NCBI RefSeq assembly: GCF_000275845.1
Contig: NW_006766966.1
Location: 38,104 to 71,808 of the forward strand
Reading direction: 5' to 3'
DNA length: 33,705 bases
Source: Dichomitus squalens LYAD-421 SS1
Lineage: Eukaryota > Basidiomycota > Agaricomycetes > Polyporales > Polyporaceae
Part shown: piece after piece, positions 1 through 12,500 of the stretch
Layout of the letters: each line of letters opens with the position of its first letter
Numbering within the stretch: the stretch's first letter is position 1
The notes under the pieces: model-generated
What the model was told of the DNA's origin: nothing
What the model saw: only the letters and a program-made list of their open reading frames with translations
Database searches by the model: none
Program-made: the position numbers and the translations under genes

Positions 1-615
1 CTTCGGAGGATGTGGAGTTGATAGCTTGTTCAACCTCCTCGTCCGAAGAGATAGAGGGTTCCACTGCTGTTGTCGGATCCAAAACAGCCAGGAGACAGGG
101 AAACGCGATGTAAGATGGAGAGCCACGCGCGAAAGCGACGAGATATGAACGCCTATTGAGGCAACCAGGAAGCAAGCAAGCTGGAGATGCCTACAACCCG
201 GGTAGAAGTCGCCAACTGTACCCAAGAAAAGCTAGCTAGGTACGTATGCAAAAGGCTATCGTAAGGAGGGTCCACACGGTTGTCCTTCGGTCCTAAGGTC
301 ACTAACGACCCCGGTACAAGTGCTGGCGGGCGCAAGTGCGTGGCCTGGCACAGGGATACCTGAAACCCCGTACGCTTCGAAAGCGCAATAGGGTGCTACA
401 CAATACTAGATACTAGACTAAAAGCGCTCACGGGCACAACTGTGCAAAGTCACCATGGCAGCAGTGTCGGCGGGCACAGTCAAGAGTTTAGGAAAGTGGA
501 GGGGATGCACGGGTAGAACCGAGTGTCGACAGAGAGGGATGATGGGTGCGCGCAGGGATAAACGTCAACACGAAACTTTGGTCAGAGCGCAGGGCTCATA
601 ACCTGATGAACAATG
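1..615. other. Intergenic, no supportable gene
   Basis: I see no open frame here with recognisable protein similarity or a convincing chain of spliced exons. The window begins inside non-coding or unrecognised sequence, so a gene lying mostly to the left could end here unseen. Confidence 0.5.
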
Positions 616-619
616 AAAA
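616..619 (-). terminator. RNA polymerase III terminator (T4)
   Basis: On the minus strand a TTTT run begins three bases after the discriminator base of the tRNA-like gene at 622-692. This is the normal minimal Pol III stop signal and supports the tRNA being, or having been, a transcription unit. Confidence 0.6.
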
Positions 620-621
620 GT

Positions 622-692
622 TGGTCAGACCGGGGATTGAACCCGGGTCATCCCATATGCGCTGGGAGGTGTTACCACTACACCATCCAACT
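622..692 (-). tRNA. tRNA or tRNA-like gene, anticodon uncertain
   Basis: The minus strand folds into a 71-nt cloverleaf. It has a D arm GTGT/ACAC, an anticodon stem TCCCA/TGGGA, a T arm CCGGG/CCCGG with loop TTCAATC, and discriminator A. An A box (TGGTGTAGTGG) and a B box (GGTTCAATCCC) are present, and a T4 Pol III stop follows. The odd parts are the acceptor stem, which has an A-C mismatch at its first pair and two G-T pairs, and the anticodon loop GCGCATA, which has C instead of the near-universal T at position 33. By position the anticodon would be GCA (Cys), but the neighbouring CGC (Ala) cannot be excluded. It may be a diverged or dead tRNA copy. Confidence 0.62.
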
Positions 693-2744
693 GATACTAG
701 AGTGTGAATTCTCCAGATTCCAACACAAGGTGCACATTGACGTGAAGTGACCTCACTTCGCGGCAACACTAGTTCCAGTCGCTGGGATTGCATCAGGCTA
801 TGTATACTGCACGTTCTCGCACGGCCCGGCTCCCGGTCTGCTTGACTCACTGTTCGGGCGTCCCAATCCTTATTCGGTTTCCTCTCTCGCCTCCTCTCCC
901 TGCTCTCTGCATGCGCGCTCGTCAACGTCGGTCTCGCTCTCCATGCATCTTGGACTTGTGGGTTGCCTTGCTGCGTCACATTGATCATCGAATAGCCTGC
1001 GCTTCTCCAATACCACGCGCGTCTGCCTTGTTGATTTGTAGCTGAGGGAGAGGAGCGGTACTCACTCCCTACGCGCATGTTGTACCACATGGTGAGATCC
1101 GTCTATGTCCAGCCCATAAGTTCATCGGTCCTGAAACGTACTCACAGTAATGTCATGTACAGCATCATTCACAAGACAGCTCGTGCGTCCGCCGAATTAA
1201 CCCAAACCGCCATGAGCACGCCGCAAAACAAGGCGGAACTAGGGCGACTATAACCAGATACATGGGTGTGGGACATGCGAGCGCGGCCGTCTGGTGAGCA
1301 GGGGAAGGGAGCAGAGGTGAGCCGTGCAGTTCATGGAGAGTGATCTCCCCACTCATGTATGCGCATGCTCCATCTGCCGTGGCCTCGCGCCCAACCCACC
1401 CCCCCCCCCCCATCTCGCAGTACGCCGCTCCTTGCACCCTCCACTCTCCCTTGCGTCCAGCCATCACCCACGCATCCTCCGCACGAAGCCGCGCGTGGCG
1501 AATTTGGCACTCCTACCAGATATATGTATTACAGGTAGAAACACGCCGTGCCATATGCCCCGTCAGTCCGCCCGAAGAGCCGAACGACGTACCGAGACAG
1601 ATGCGGCTGCCAAAAGCCCACTCCCTGGAACACCTTCAATCGCACACCGCAGACGATGGTCAGTACATTTGGGACGACGTCAACGGGGTGGGCGAACGTA
1701 GCCCTCTATGCAGACCTCTGTAAGTCTTGGCTGCTCGATCGTGTTGATTCGATCAACTCTCAGATCTCATGGCGTACCAAGGCTGATTGCTGGGCCTTAC
1801 GTTCGGTCGCCTTGCAAAAAAACGAACAAAGCGAAGACGATGAGGTTGTATGTACGGTCAGGATCGTACACAAGAACGGTCGCGATGCACTCTTCGATGT
1901 TATGGAGGGACGCATGCGGCTTTGGCCCCGAAGTTGGTAAGTCCCAATGCTCCCATGGGCTCGTTATATACCCGGTACTCACCCTGCCGCTATGCCCAAG
2001 TCTCAAGACTCTGCATTCGTTAGTGCTACCAAGACATCGCCCAGATCATGTTTCGTAGTCCCGGAAGCCTGCATTGCGCCTTACTCTCTGATGGTGCAGA
2101 ACAAGACAACAGAAGAGGTCGCACTGAGCTTTCGATGGAATGACACCTTCAAATAGACGTCGCCGCCTGTACCACTCACTTCACCGCAGATAGTTGGCAT
2201 CCGCGGGCAGCGGACACACCCGACTTTCCACCTCCGCAGTCAATGCTTGAGTGCCTTGGATTGCGCGATCAAAGTCAAGCCGGCAGTGCTAGAGGCCAAC
2301 AAGGCGAGTGCGTCCTTGTTCTGCATGTACAACCGCACAGTGGAGTATCCCAGGCTCCAGATGACCTACGCAAGGCGCAGCCTGACATGACGTGCATCTT
2401 TTCAGCCGTAGCGTACATATCGAGACGAAACATGAAACGCGAACATCGACGGAACTTGAAGAGCTGCCTCCGTGTCAAGCCACCTCCATAGCCCTTCTTC
2501 GCCTCTATGTATTCGTAACCTGGCCGTCCACCTTGCGATCGATCGATATCCTAAGCTTACACCCCGATAGACCATGCGCTTCCTTCTACCCGATGACCGT
2601 GTAATCAAGTGCAAGCGGACGACGTACGTCTCGCGTACATGTCGCCTCAGCTTCTGCGATGTCGTGAGCATATGTAGAGATGGCAGCGCAGCCAGCAGCA
2701 GCTGGAACGGCTTTCAGTAGCAATCTTGGTCGACAAGGAGAGTT
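693..2744. other. Gene-poor stretch between the tRNA and F-box gene A
   Basis: Several short open frames on both strands show no recognisable domain. A frame ending at 2153-2155 finishes in plausible protein-like sequence (NKTTEEVALSFRWNDTFK), but I could not link it to upstream exons. A run of 13 C residues lies at 1399-1411. Nothing here is firm enough to call a gene. Confidence 0.4.
1399..1411. repeat. Poly-C tract
   Basis: A run of 13 C residues in a C-rich context. It is a simple repeat, likely to vary in length and prone to sequencing error. Confidence 0.8.
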
Positions 2745-4303
2745 TTACCTTGGAAGAGTCCGGGGCGGGTTCATGGTTGTCGGCGTTGTTGGCATTGCAT
2801 CGCTATCTTTCCATTTGAAGTGGTCATACGGTGCTGATAAAGGGCAAAAGAACGATTGTGTGACCCCTCCTACGCTCGCAAATGATGATGGCGCTTGATG
2901 ACTCACGAGGGTCGAATGTCAACCTGAGCCGATTTGACTTCACCAACGCCGGGAAGCACTTCTGAACATGTGTACACCACCAATCTCGCCAGACTTCCCA
3001 GTCACACAGTTCGACCCATATCCGCCATTTCCTGCCCTGCTTGCCGACCTCTCCGTCGGCACTCGGCGGTGGAGAAGACTCATGAGACAACTGTTCCAGA
3101 ACTCGACCAACTGTACTGAGAAGGTCTGCAAACTCCTTTCGAGTAAAGTGGGCTCCATGGAATGCAACGAGATGAATGCGTGGGCGAGGAACTTCGGAAT
3201 CCCATGAGTCGAGCATCGCCTTGAGTTTGTCGAGCGACTGCCCCTCAGTCACGAGCTCCGGACCCAGGAAAATGTCCAATCGCTCGAGCGTCGAGCAGAG
3301 GCTCAAATCTACACCCACTGTGGACTCCGTGGTGGTGTCTCCTGATGTCATACGTCAGTGCGAAAGCCAGCTGGAAATGTCACCACGAAACAGAATCAAC
3401 ACACCACGCAGGACCATTTCTATGTCGTGGAAAAAGGGCACAGCGACTGACAATTCCCTGAGACGCGGCCCACAAGCGGATACCAATCTTCGGACGCATT
3501 GTATGTCCACGCCATACTGAACGGATGATGTTAGATGCGTGCCATGCATTTCGCAGAGTACATACCAGGTATAGCTCCTGCAGGTTTGGTGCAAATGGCC
3601 GTGCAGGAGCATGACTACCATCGGCTCGCAATCTCATGTTGAATGGCAGAGGGCCGAGGGCCACGCATCGCACACCGGCGCAATGTAGTGTTCGCAATGC
3701 GGGAAGGGAGTTTATCATCCTGGCCATGTCGCTGAAGTGTCCGAATGTAATATCAAAGATATGGAGTCGAGAGACAGTCGTGAATGCAGAGAAGTAGACC
3801 GCGAAGCGGGGATGGAGAGGAAGATATTGTAGGGGCTTCATGGTATCCGATTCGGACGTTCTAGGGTACGACTTGTCGTCTTCGCGAACACGATTTATAG
3901 TGACCTCTTGGAGATTAGGGAGCTTCCCATAGAGGGCGACGGGCAAGAGCGAGAGAGGACTGGCTGTGGTGTAAAGGGTGCGTCCGGTTAGTGTTACTTC
4001 ATAGACATACTCGCACAGATGGGGCGCATTGTCGAGGACAGCGGAGAACTTCTGGAGTGCTGGGAGGTCGTGGAGAACGACCGAGTAGAACAGATTACGC
4101 TGGGAGCGTACACGCCAGGCTCTGCACACGAGGGCGCAGCGATGCAGGGCGCGAGAATCTTCAACTCGGTCCACGACAGTAAGCGAGTAAAGCATGTCGA
4201 TTATGTTCTCGCAGACTTCAACGGGGAAGCGGCTGGCGTTGTGGTCGGGGTGAGCATGATCGTCGTCCATCGCAGATTCGCCCGAAACTGAGGAACCGTC
4301 CAT
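2745..4303 (-). CDS. F-box-like protein A (457 aa, 4 exons)
   Basis: Exons 4303-3566, 3516-3405, 3341-2907 and 2833-2745 join in phases 0, 1 and 1 to 457 codons plus TAA. About residues 24-75 carry an F-box-like segment (FPVEVCENIID, then LHRCALVCRAWRVRSQRNLFY), the usual start of agaricomycete F-box proteins. The rest is a leucine-rich, LRR-like substrate-recognition region ending in a Trp-rich stretch (WEVWRDWWCTH). F-box proteins of this kind bind Skp1 and pick targets for SCF ubiquitin ligases; the target is unknown. The start at 4303 aligns with the MDG start of the paralogue at 22567; an in-frame ATG at 4378 would add 25 residues. Every intron position and phase matches the paralogue, which validates the short last exon (PPYDHFKWKD against PPNDRLKWQD). 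No lesion is seen. Confidence 0.85.
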
Positions 4304-6596
4304 GGAATGCAGAGCCTTGGGCGACGGATCGTATGTAGGATAGCAGTGAGTGAGCGAGGAGTGCCGTGGAACTCGCAATGGCTAGCGTTCTTATCGCTCC
4401 TGCCAGCCAGCGTCAACTGCGGGGTACCCAAGGCGATCAGCTGACTCGCGTCGGTTAAGTCCTCGCCCTGCGTCTTCATTCAGCTTGTTTATATACTTAT
4501 CTTCGTGCTTGCCGTTTCCTCAATTCCTTCTACACGCTCCCTCAGAGTCGGCGTTCCTTTTCCCTACCATCTGTGCATCCTGGATGTAAATACCAGCTCG
4601 CAGTTTCCTTGACGGCAGATTCGGGAAGATCTAACGTTCGACTGCATGCGTTCACGGCTACTTGTCCGACTCTGATGCCGTTCTACTCTTCGCATCTCCC
4701 GCATCCTCCGAGGCCTGGTGCCGCGTTTCTTCGCCTGTCGTCCGCTTCATCAAAACACGCAAGGTGTAAATCTTACCATGTATGCACGTGGTATGTAGAA
4801 CTGCACTGCAGGAGCCCCTCTGTGAGTACACAGTTCACGGCTGCATTGCGTCTAACCCAGGCTCACAGTACTACCAAGCACAAGATCCTCCACAAGGCCG
4901 CGCGTTCATCCGCTCCGCCAAAATGCGCGAGGCCGTATGGAGCGCGATCATATCCGGGTACATGGTACGGGCAAACATAATCATCTAGGAGGGCACAGGA
5001 AGCGAACAGCGGTAAGTCGTACAGTCCAAGAACAGTGACAACACATTCATATTTGTGCACGTACTCTTCTCGGCGATCCGCGCCGCTACGGCTCCGTCTT
5101 CCTCCGCAATCGGTCCCCTCTTACCTCGCGTCTCCCTCCGTCTGGCTGCCCTGGACGGACGTAGCAACGCCATCTGATATACACAGTCCTTTCCACATGG
5201 CCTATAACGGCCCATGTTTGTCCGCCTGAACAGCCGAGTTGCGATTTGGTAAGCCGACATGGTCGAGACCTCAGTCCACAATACAAGCCCAAGGCTCATC
5301 CGCTGCAGTGAACCGCAAGCACGTTTGGGACGACACGCTCGGTGTGTGCGGACGTGAGCGTCCGAGAGGACCTCAACAGTTTAGTTTTCATGCCCTCTCT
5401 TTGCAGCGCTCGTCGTATGTCGTGTAAGGACGAATCATACGCGCCCTTCGGTCAGCAGGAGCACTCTCCTACTTTGATGCCCCATTCACGAGACCCCCGT
5501 TGGACAGCCGTGCCAAGAGACCACCGTAATCGCGGGGCGCAGGAAGGGCAGGCTGCCCAACACCTCTGTTTCCGATGGCGACAGGGGCAAGACGACGAGC
5601 GACCTCGTGTCAAGGTTCGCATGTACTAGCGCTTGCGGGATCCTCTTCCGACACCGCCGTCCACTTGACCCTCTCCGTGACTAAGAGGTCGTCGCTGCGC
5701 GCAGCGAACATATCCGAGTCTGGCTCGTGAGTCAACCTCCAGATGTCTCACATCCCTCAAGCTCTGAGACTCAAGCCACACGGACGGTCCGGACGCGGCG
5801 ATGCCGAGAGTTACCTTCTCCTGCGCTTGCTTCTCACCGTGACGATCTCCCGACGATACTACTAGCCCGTACCCTCTTCGCACTGCTCGCGCTGTTCTCT
5901 TCAAGGCCTTCGCTCCCGTGCGACGCCTCCATCAGTCTGGTGTCCGAGCTTACGATAATCTATGGGATGTACTGCCTGACGCGGCGACCATAAATTCCTC
6001 AGCCTCACACAGAGGCTACGAGGCCTCTCGCGTGGATACTCCGGATTATCAGCCCTGGCCGTCGCCAGTGGGGATCATCGTGAGTTCTCGGAGCCTCGGA
6101 AGCTTCTCGTGTGGGATGATGGGAAACTAGATGAGTAGATCCATTGTCCCTTCGCGATGTGTCCGAGGGGGCGCGCGGCGGCAGCTAGTCTAAATTGTTC
6201 CCAACGCAGACCAGGTCCACCATGAATAAGGCAAGAACGAACCTCCATTTACCGCAGCACCGCCGCCTCACGTCGTTTATATCGGACGTTCAATGTACCG
6301 TCAGCTGAAAATTGGATGCACTGGACAGCCACGATAGAAGTATCACATCGCTCCAGTGATCTTCCGTAGAGAGCGAGCAGAGTTGGTATGGTACTAGACA
6401 GCATATTGCATCTGTCCGGACCGCTGCAATGAACCAAATCCTAATAATGATAGATACAAAGCTGGACGACTAAACTACCATAGCCGGAACGATGCAGGTT
6501 TTCGTGATCAGACTTCTCGTCTCCGCTTTGTTGCCCTGCCCTTCTGTTGCCTGTGGGAACCCGATGAGCAAGCATCCGCATGGACAAGATGGACAC
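4304..6596. other. About 2.3 kb with no supportable gene
   Basis: This stretch holds the upstream region of F-box gene A and the region beyond the stop of UTP20. Short frames such as the one ending at 6128-6130 (LLVWDDGKLDE) look protein-like at the end only. I could not assemble a spliced gene or recognise a family on either strand. Confidence 0.4.
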
Positions 6597-9500
6597 CTAC
6601 AAGAATTCCTCATTCTTTCTCTTGCGACTTTGCTTCTTGGCAGCGTTCCTCTGGAGCCTGCGCTTCGCTGCAACAACAGGGTCCGTAGTACTCTAAACGA
6701 AACGTAAATCACTTTCTGATTTCGATGTGACACACGCATGGACACACCTGTATGACACGCGCGGCCTTTCGATCCCGACGGACACTAAGGACTTGTTGCC
6801 GGATACCATTGTAGACGTTGGAGAACCTCGACGTGCCGACCTTGGTCTGAACGAGGTCTTGCAGTTCAACGGCAAGCGTCTTGAGTTCCTCTAAGGCTTC
6901 GGGTTAGATGGATAACAACAAGGAGTGACTTGCGCTACTCACCCATCTGCGGGTCCCGTACGGTATCGTCCTCGACAATGCGATAGACAGGGTTCAAAAT
7001 ATGCACAAGGAATTGCTCGACGACATCACCATCCATATAGGACACCATCGCTGCAAACCACTTCAAGACAGCTGCCGGTTGCTGAGACCAATTCGCCTGC
7101 GGGGTAAAAGTAAGCGAGCGTAAGAGATATAGCATGAGACCACACGCACCGCACTTCTGGCTTTGCTACGACGGCGAATGAGTGAAGCGCGAGCTTGGTA
7201 AGACAGCCGCGAGAATAACCGAGAAAGCGGATGATGTTCTCCGTTTTGCAGACTGTCGTCGTCCATGTCCTCAAGTTCCTCCGTTTGGTCCCCTTCCGAA
7301 GTGTCATGCATGTCATCGACAGGGACCTGCATGCCAGATGGCTGTAGCTCCAAGGCACAGAAGCACTTTCCGACATAGAAGAGATTCTTGACGATCTGCA
7401 AACTGAGCTGCTCATCGAGATTCTCGCTCTTCAGCTGCAACGACAGCTTAGCCGCAATCTCTTCCATGGCAGCACGAGAGAACAAAGACTCGCCACTCTT
7501 CGGCGCTGATACAGGTACGGCAGCAAAGAGCGATCCAAGGAGCCGGCAAGCGGCTGTGCGAACCCAGGCGTGAGGGAACAGAAGGAGCGTCACCACCGAG
7601 GACCAGTCGACTCCCCCATCCTCAGTAGCGAGCCCTGGTTCCTCACGGAGGGCTTTGGAAAAGACAAGTAGGGTATGATATGGCGTTTGCCAGCCCTGTG
7701 CCAAGACATCGTTCCCGTGGTGATCTGAGACCTCGCGGGGAGACGACGCAGCCTCGAGCGCAAAAGCACTACGACGGAGAAGAGAGTTCATGTCTTCTAG
7801 GATCGCCGACATGTGCGAAGCAACATCGGACTTGAGAAAGTCAACGATGAGCCCATACATTTGGGCAGATACGCGGGTGAGCTGGGGTTGAGCTTGCTGA
7901 ACCGACCACGAATGCACGTGAGACATGATGACGTTGCGCTGTTTGGTCCCTAGACGCGTCAATAAGGCTTTGATGAGCTCCGCTGCCATTTCCCGACATT
8001 TGGCTGACTCATCGTTCGCGACGACCATGACAAGCCCGACGAACAATAAGTCGGAGTACTCCTGAACTAGTCCAGTCTCGAACTTGGCGACCATCGCGGA
8101 CAAAAGCTCCATGACCGACTTTCGCCCACTTTCGTGGACGTAGGTCAGGTTTTTGACGAGGAATGTCAACTGGTTTTTCAACCGTCCCTTCCCTTGAGGA
8201 TAGTCCAGGAGGAACTGGAGAAGAGCACCACGACAGAGCTCCTGCACTGAGGGAGATTGGCTCGTCACCATGATATCCGCGACCTTGTCCATGATGTCAT
8301 AGATCTCGGGAACGACGAAGCGGCGTGCGACGATAGCGCGTAGCATGGTGAAGACGGCGGCCTGCCGGCAAGGCTCCTCCAAGTCGGGTGTCAGAAGCTC
8401 CAGTAGGTAGACGAGATCTTTCTCTTTGACTTGAGCCCCTGGATGGTCGCGGAGAATGGTGGCCAGCGACTTGAAGGCGGTTTGGATGGCTTCAGGTTCG
8501 GTGGAGCCTGCCTGCCTGATCACATCGATAATTTGACGTATGAAGACAGGTAGAGCCTTGTCGACGGACTTCAGCGGGCATTTGACAATTGCGGCCGCGG
8601 CCTTTAAGCCTGGACCAACGACCTGCATGTGCGACGAATAGAGAGTGTTTCCGATGACAGCCACCATGGGCTCCAGACGAGACATCATATTCGCATCCTT
8701 GAAATCGAACCGACCACGGCGATAAGCGGTATTAAAGAGCTCCAGGCCGAAGACAACAAAGCTGAAAACATGGTATGTTAGGAGGATCGGATACATGAGC
8801 ACAGGACGGACGAACCGAAACGAGTTGTTGGCGTAATGGTCGCTATCATGAGCTGAACGACGTTTCAGCTGGACTATCGCGTGGTCTGTGCGTTTCACGC
8901 CTTTACCACGGAGCTCGGTTTTCGGGACGTCTTTGAGAAAGCGAGCGTTTTGACTGATGAGCGTATGACACAGCACCAATAGCTCGGCTGGGACGAGATG
9001 CGCATTGGAGTTCAAGCCACCCGCGATGCGTCGGAGGAGCTCCTCTACCTGCTGCATGACCTTCAGCGTCTCCGTCTCTTGTAGGATATTGCGGATAGGC
9101 AGGAGAAGACTGCTGATCTTCGGTGGCGTAATGTACTTCGCTAACAGAGCGAACGAGTCGACACCTTTCGACGACGATCCCCTGACCTCCCGCATCTTCG
9201 TCTTGAATCCTTCGGCCTGAACGTCCTTGCCTGACTCACCAAAGATGACCTCCGCGGAGACGGCAGCAACGTCAATGACGCAGTCATCGAGCGTCTCGAA
9301 AGCAGAAGCGTGATCCCCAGTAGTGACGTGCACAAGCAGAGTATGGACGGAGTAGGCCAGCACATGAAGATGGGGACCACGAAGCAGCGCGGCCCGCATC
9401 TCACGGATCAGAAGAGGCAGATAGCCAGGTCCTAGGATACAAGCGATACGACAGAGGGTATCCCGAACCAGGTCCCGAGTTTCCTGAGACTTGCTGCGCA

Positions 9501-12500
9501 GAGCCTGGCTGAGCACGGTAAGAAGCTTGGTGATCTGGGCGTCGCGAGACTCAGGAGACAGATGCTTGGCGATCTGGACGATACCGACGGCAACGGGTAT
9601 TCGCAAGCTATCCTCGGTCTCATCACGCTTCTCCAAGTATAGGATCAGGCTCGGAAGAAGACGCGTGTTAACCGCGTCCTGGATACGAGCAAGTTTGGTA
9701 GTGTCTCGAACCGGCTCGGGAAGGGGCTTGGGCTCAGCTAGGGCCTCTTCGCCCTCCGCGTCTGCGCTCTCCATAGTCTGAGCTTCGTCCGAGCTGACGA
9801 CTTCCTCCATAGGAAAATGAAAGCTATCGAGAACGGCTACGATAGTCCGGACGTAGACGCGCTCGGCCGCGTCCTTCTGCTTGGCTCGTTTCATATAACG
9901 CTGCACGAGAGCATGATACGCGCCCCAGCTGAGTCGTCTGGCCATCTGGCCCACGGCGTTGACGGCTTCGTTGACGAGATGATGATCGAGGGTGTCAGTG
10001 GGGACGATATAGTTGCCAACGAGCGGGATGAACACTTCCGCGAGCGTGGCGCTCCGAAGATGGCCTTCGTTGACGTGTTCCACTAATCGACGGATTGCAC
10101 GACCGCGCCTATGGATCTGAATATGGTGGATGTTGTTGAAAAAGTTGGCCTCTTCGTCTCCGCCGGCAAGCAAGATGCGCATCTCTTGCAAAGACGCGAT
10201 ACCGTCGCACCGAGCGACTGCATGGGAAATTACGCCGAGGATTTCGGTGCGAACAAGTTCTGCCTTCGAGTGCAATCCGTTCTTGAGACCTGGATAGAGC
10301 ACTTTCAAGAACGTCTCCTCGTATTCGCCCCGCTCGTCCGCCACCGAGTCGATGAATCGCTTGAGCGCTGTAGCTGCATTGCTCCGGATGGTAAGCTCGA
10401 GCGGGTCCTGGATGAAGCTGAGCGAGTTGTAGATGACCGGAAGCCATTCGCCACAAGAGAACGTTCCGTACAGCGAGTCATTGAGCTCGGCGAAGGCAGT
10501 CAAACGACGATCAAAATCTGGTTCGTCGAGACGCTTGGTGGAGTACGCGTTGAGCGACTCCATAAGCTGCGCAAGCGGTTCGATAGTCGGCTGGACTCGT
10601 GCGAGGGCATAGAACGACTGGATAAGGGCGATGCGTGAGGGCCGAGACCGCAAGATCTGAAACAATTGCGACAGCAGAGAATACGTCTTGCTGTAGACCG
10701 CGCTGCTAGCATCCGACAGGTCTTGAATGAGAGGGAAGAGGCTGCACAAGATGGTAGTCATATCGACCTTTACTTTCTCAGGGACAACCTGGTGGGGTTT
10801 ACGCAAGAGAGGCGAGAACAGCTCGAGAAGCATCGTAGCCTGAGATGAATCTGACAGGTAGGGCGCGAGCTCAGAGAGTATCGTGATTTGCCGACGGCCT
10901 AGAACGTCGATTGCGGCGGAGACGTTGCCATTCGAGCGCGAGACAAGTGTGGACAGGTTTCTCAAGAGGTGAGATACGTGGGGCTTGAAGACTGTGTCAA
11001 GTATGGCGTCGTCGGCGACAGCATGGGACTGTAGCTGCTCGACGATATCAAACACCTTGGAGACCACCACCGGCTTCACGTTTGTCGCGGTGAGACAGTC
11101 GTACACTTTGGGGAGGACAGAGTCGTCATACTGCACCAGGTATGAGGCATACTCCCGACGTTGAGCCCAGGCGTGGAAGAGGTCGAGCAATGCCCCGGGC
11201 GCCTGAGTATTCTCGACGTCCAGAGAAGGGAGTCGAGGGGAGATGGCCGCTCGGAACGCCTCCGGCATGTACAACGAGAAGTCATAAACGACCGGACAAC
11301 GGGAGAAGTCCGCAAGTCGCTTAAGCCCGAGCTGGCGTATATTCCTCAGCGTCCTCAACGATCCCATCGGCTCCTCGCGGTCCTCTTCCTCGGCTTCGGT
11401 GACCTCATCTTCCATGGGGTCGTCGACGCGACCATCCTTCTGTGCATCGAGGGCACCTTGTGCGCCCGCAATCAGGTGGAGCACTGTCTCAAGAAGGGCC
11501 TGCCAACGGTTTACCACCCGCGGGCCAAGATGCTTGAGGAGGTCCCCGAGCAGGGTCAAGAACCCGACCTGCTGCTTCTCTAACACCCCCTCCGGAACCG
11601 GACGTATCACGAACGGACCGCTTTCGACCTCCATCGACTGCTCTTTCCTCAGCGGCTGAAGCATCAAGTCCACGAGGAGCGTCAACTCCTCGTCCGAGCA
11701 TCCCGCAAGGGAAGACAACACCGCCGCGCGCCGGTCCGCTCCCCGCGTGCGCCCCCTTTTCTCAAGCATCATGCCATAGAGCAGACGAATGATCACGCCG
11801 ACCAGCTCGGGGCGTTCGTCTGCCTCCAATTGCGCAAAGTCGAGCTGCGTGAGCTCGTCACGCCACCTGGTGTCGTCGAGCAGCAGCCGGAGCGATTCCT
11901 CGTGCGGGAGCAGCCGAGGAGACTTGAACGTCAGGAGACACGAGAGCGCGAGCCGCTGCAGCCCGCGATCGGGATGGGAGAGGTGGGAGATGTACAGCGC
12001 GCGCATTGTCTCTGTCGAGCGGAACGCGTTCGGATTGTTGAACTTGGAGAAAAGCTTGAGCCACGCGCTGAGCTTGTACCGGGGGAGTTTCGAGGGCGCG
12101 TCGGGTCCGGCTAGTGAGAGGAAGTGTGGAATTAGGTCACGATTGTGCTTCTCGGCCAGAGATGAGCACTCCTCGAGCACCGCTAGCAGCTGCGTCTCGT
12201 ACGTCGTCGCGTCCAGTCGGTCACCTATAGCCTGGCGCTGCGAGGCAGGCAACGTCAGCGCAAAACAAGTCACTCGAGACAACAACACGAACCTGCACAA
12301 TAGAATGCTGCGCAGCTCTATGACAACTCCACTTCGCAATGGCCATCCGAAGTTTATGTGCGCTGGGATCTCGCCATGACCGCTCCTCTTCCCAGACATT
12401 GTCGCTCTCCTCGGCGACATCCTGCATCCACGCCGGCTTGGAGACCGTCCCGGTCGATCCCCATGACGCCCCCTTCACCTCCTCAAACAGAAGAACCCAA

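Noticed and set aside
1662..6130. Recurring IWDD/VWDD-like peptides near 1670, 5325 and 6115 that suggested a degenerate repeat family
   Set aside because: The shared text is only a few residues, the surrounding sequence does not align, and the frames end soon after; chance is the simpler reading.
9817..12379. Long plus-strand open frames (up to 196 codons) opposite UTP20
   Set aside because: They mirror the GC-rich coding frame of UTP20 on the other strand, show no domain and no splice logic, and are shadows.
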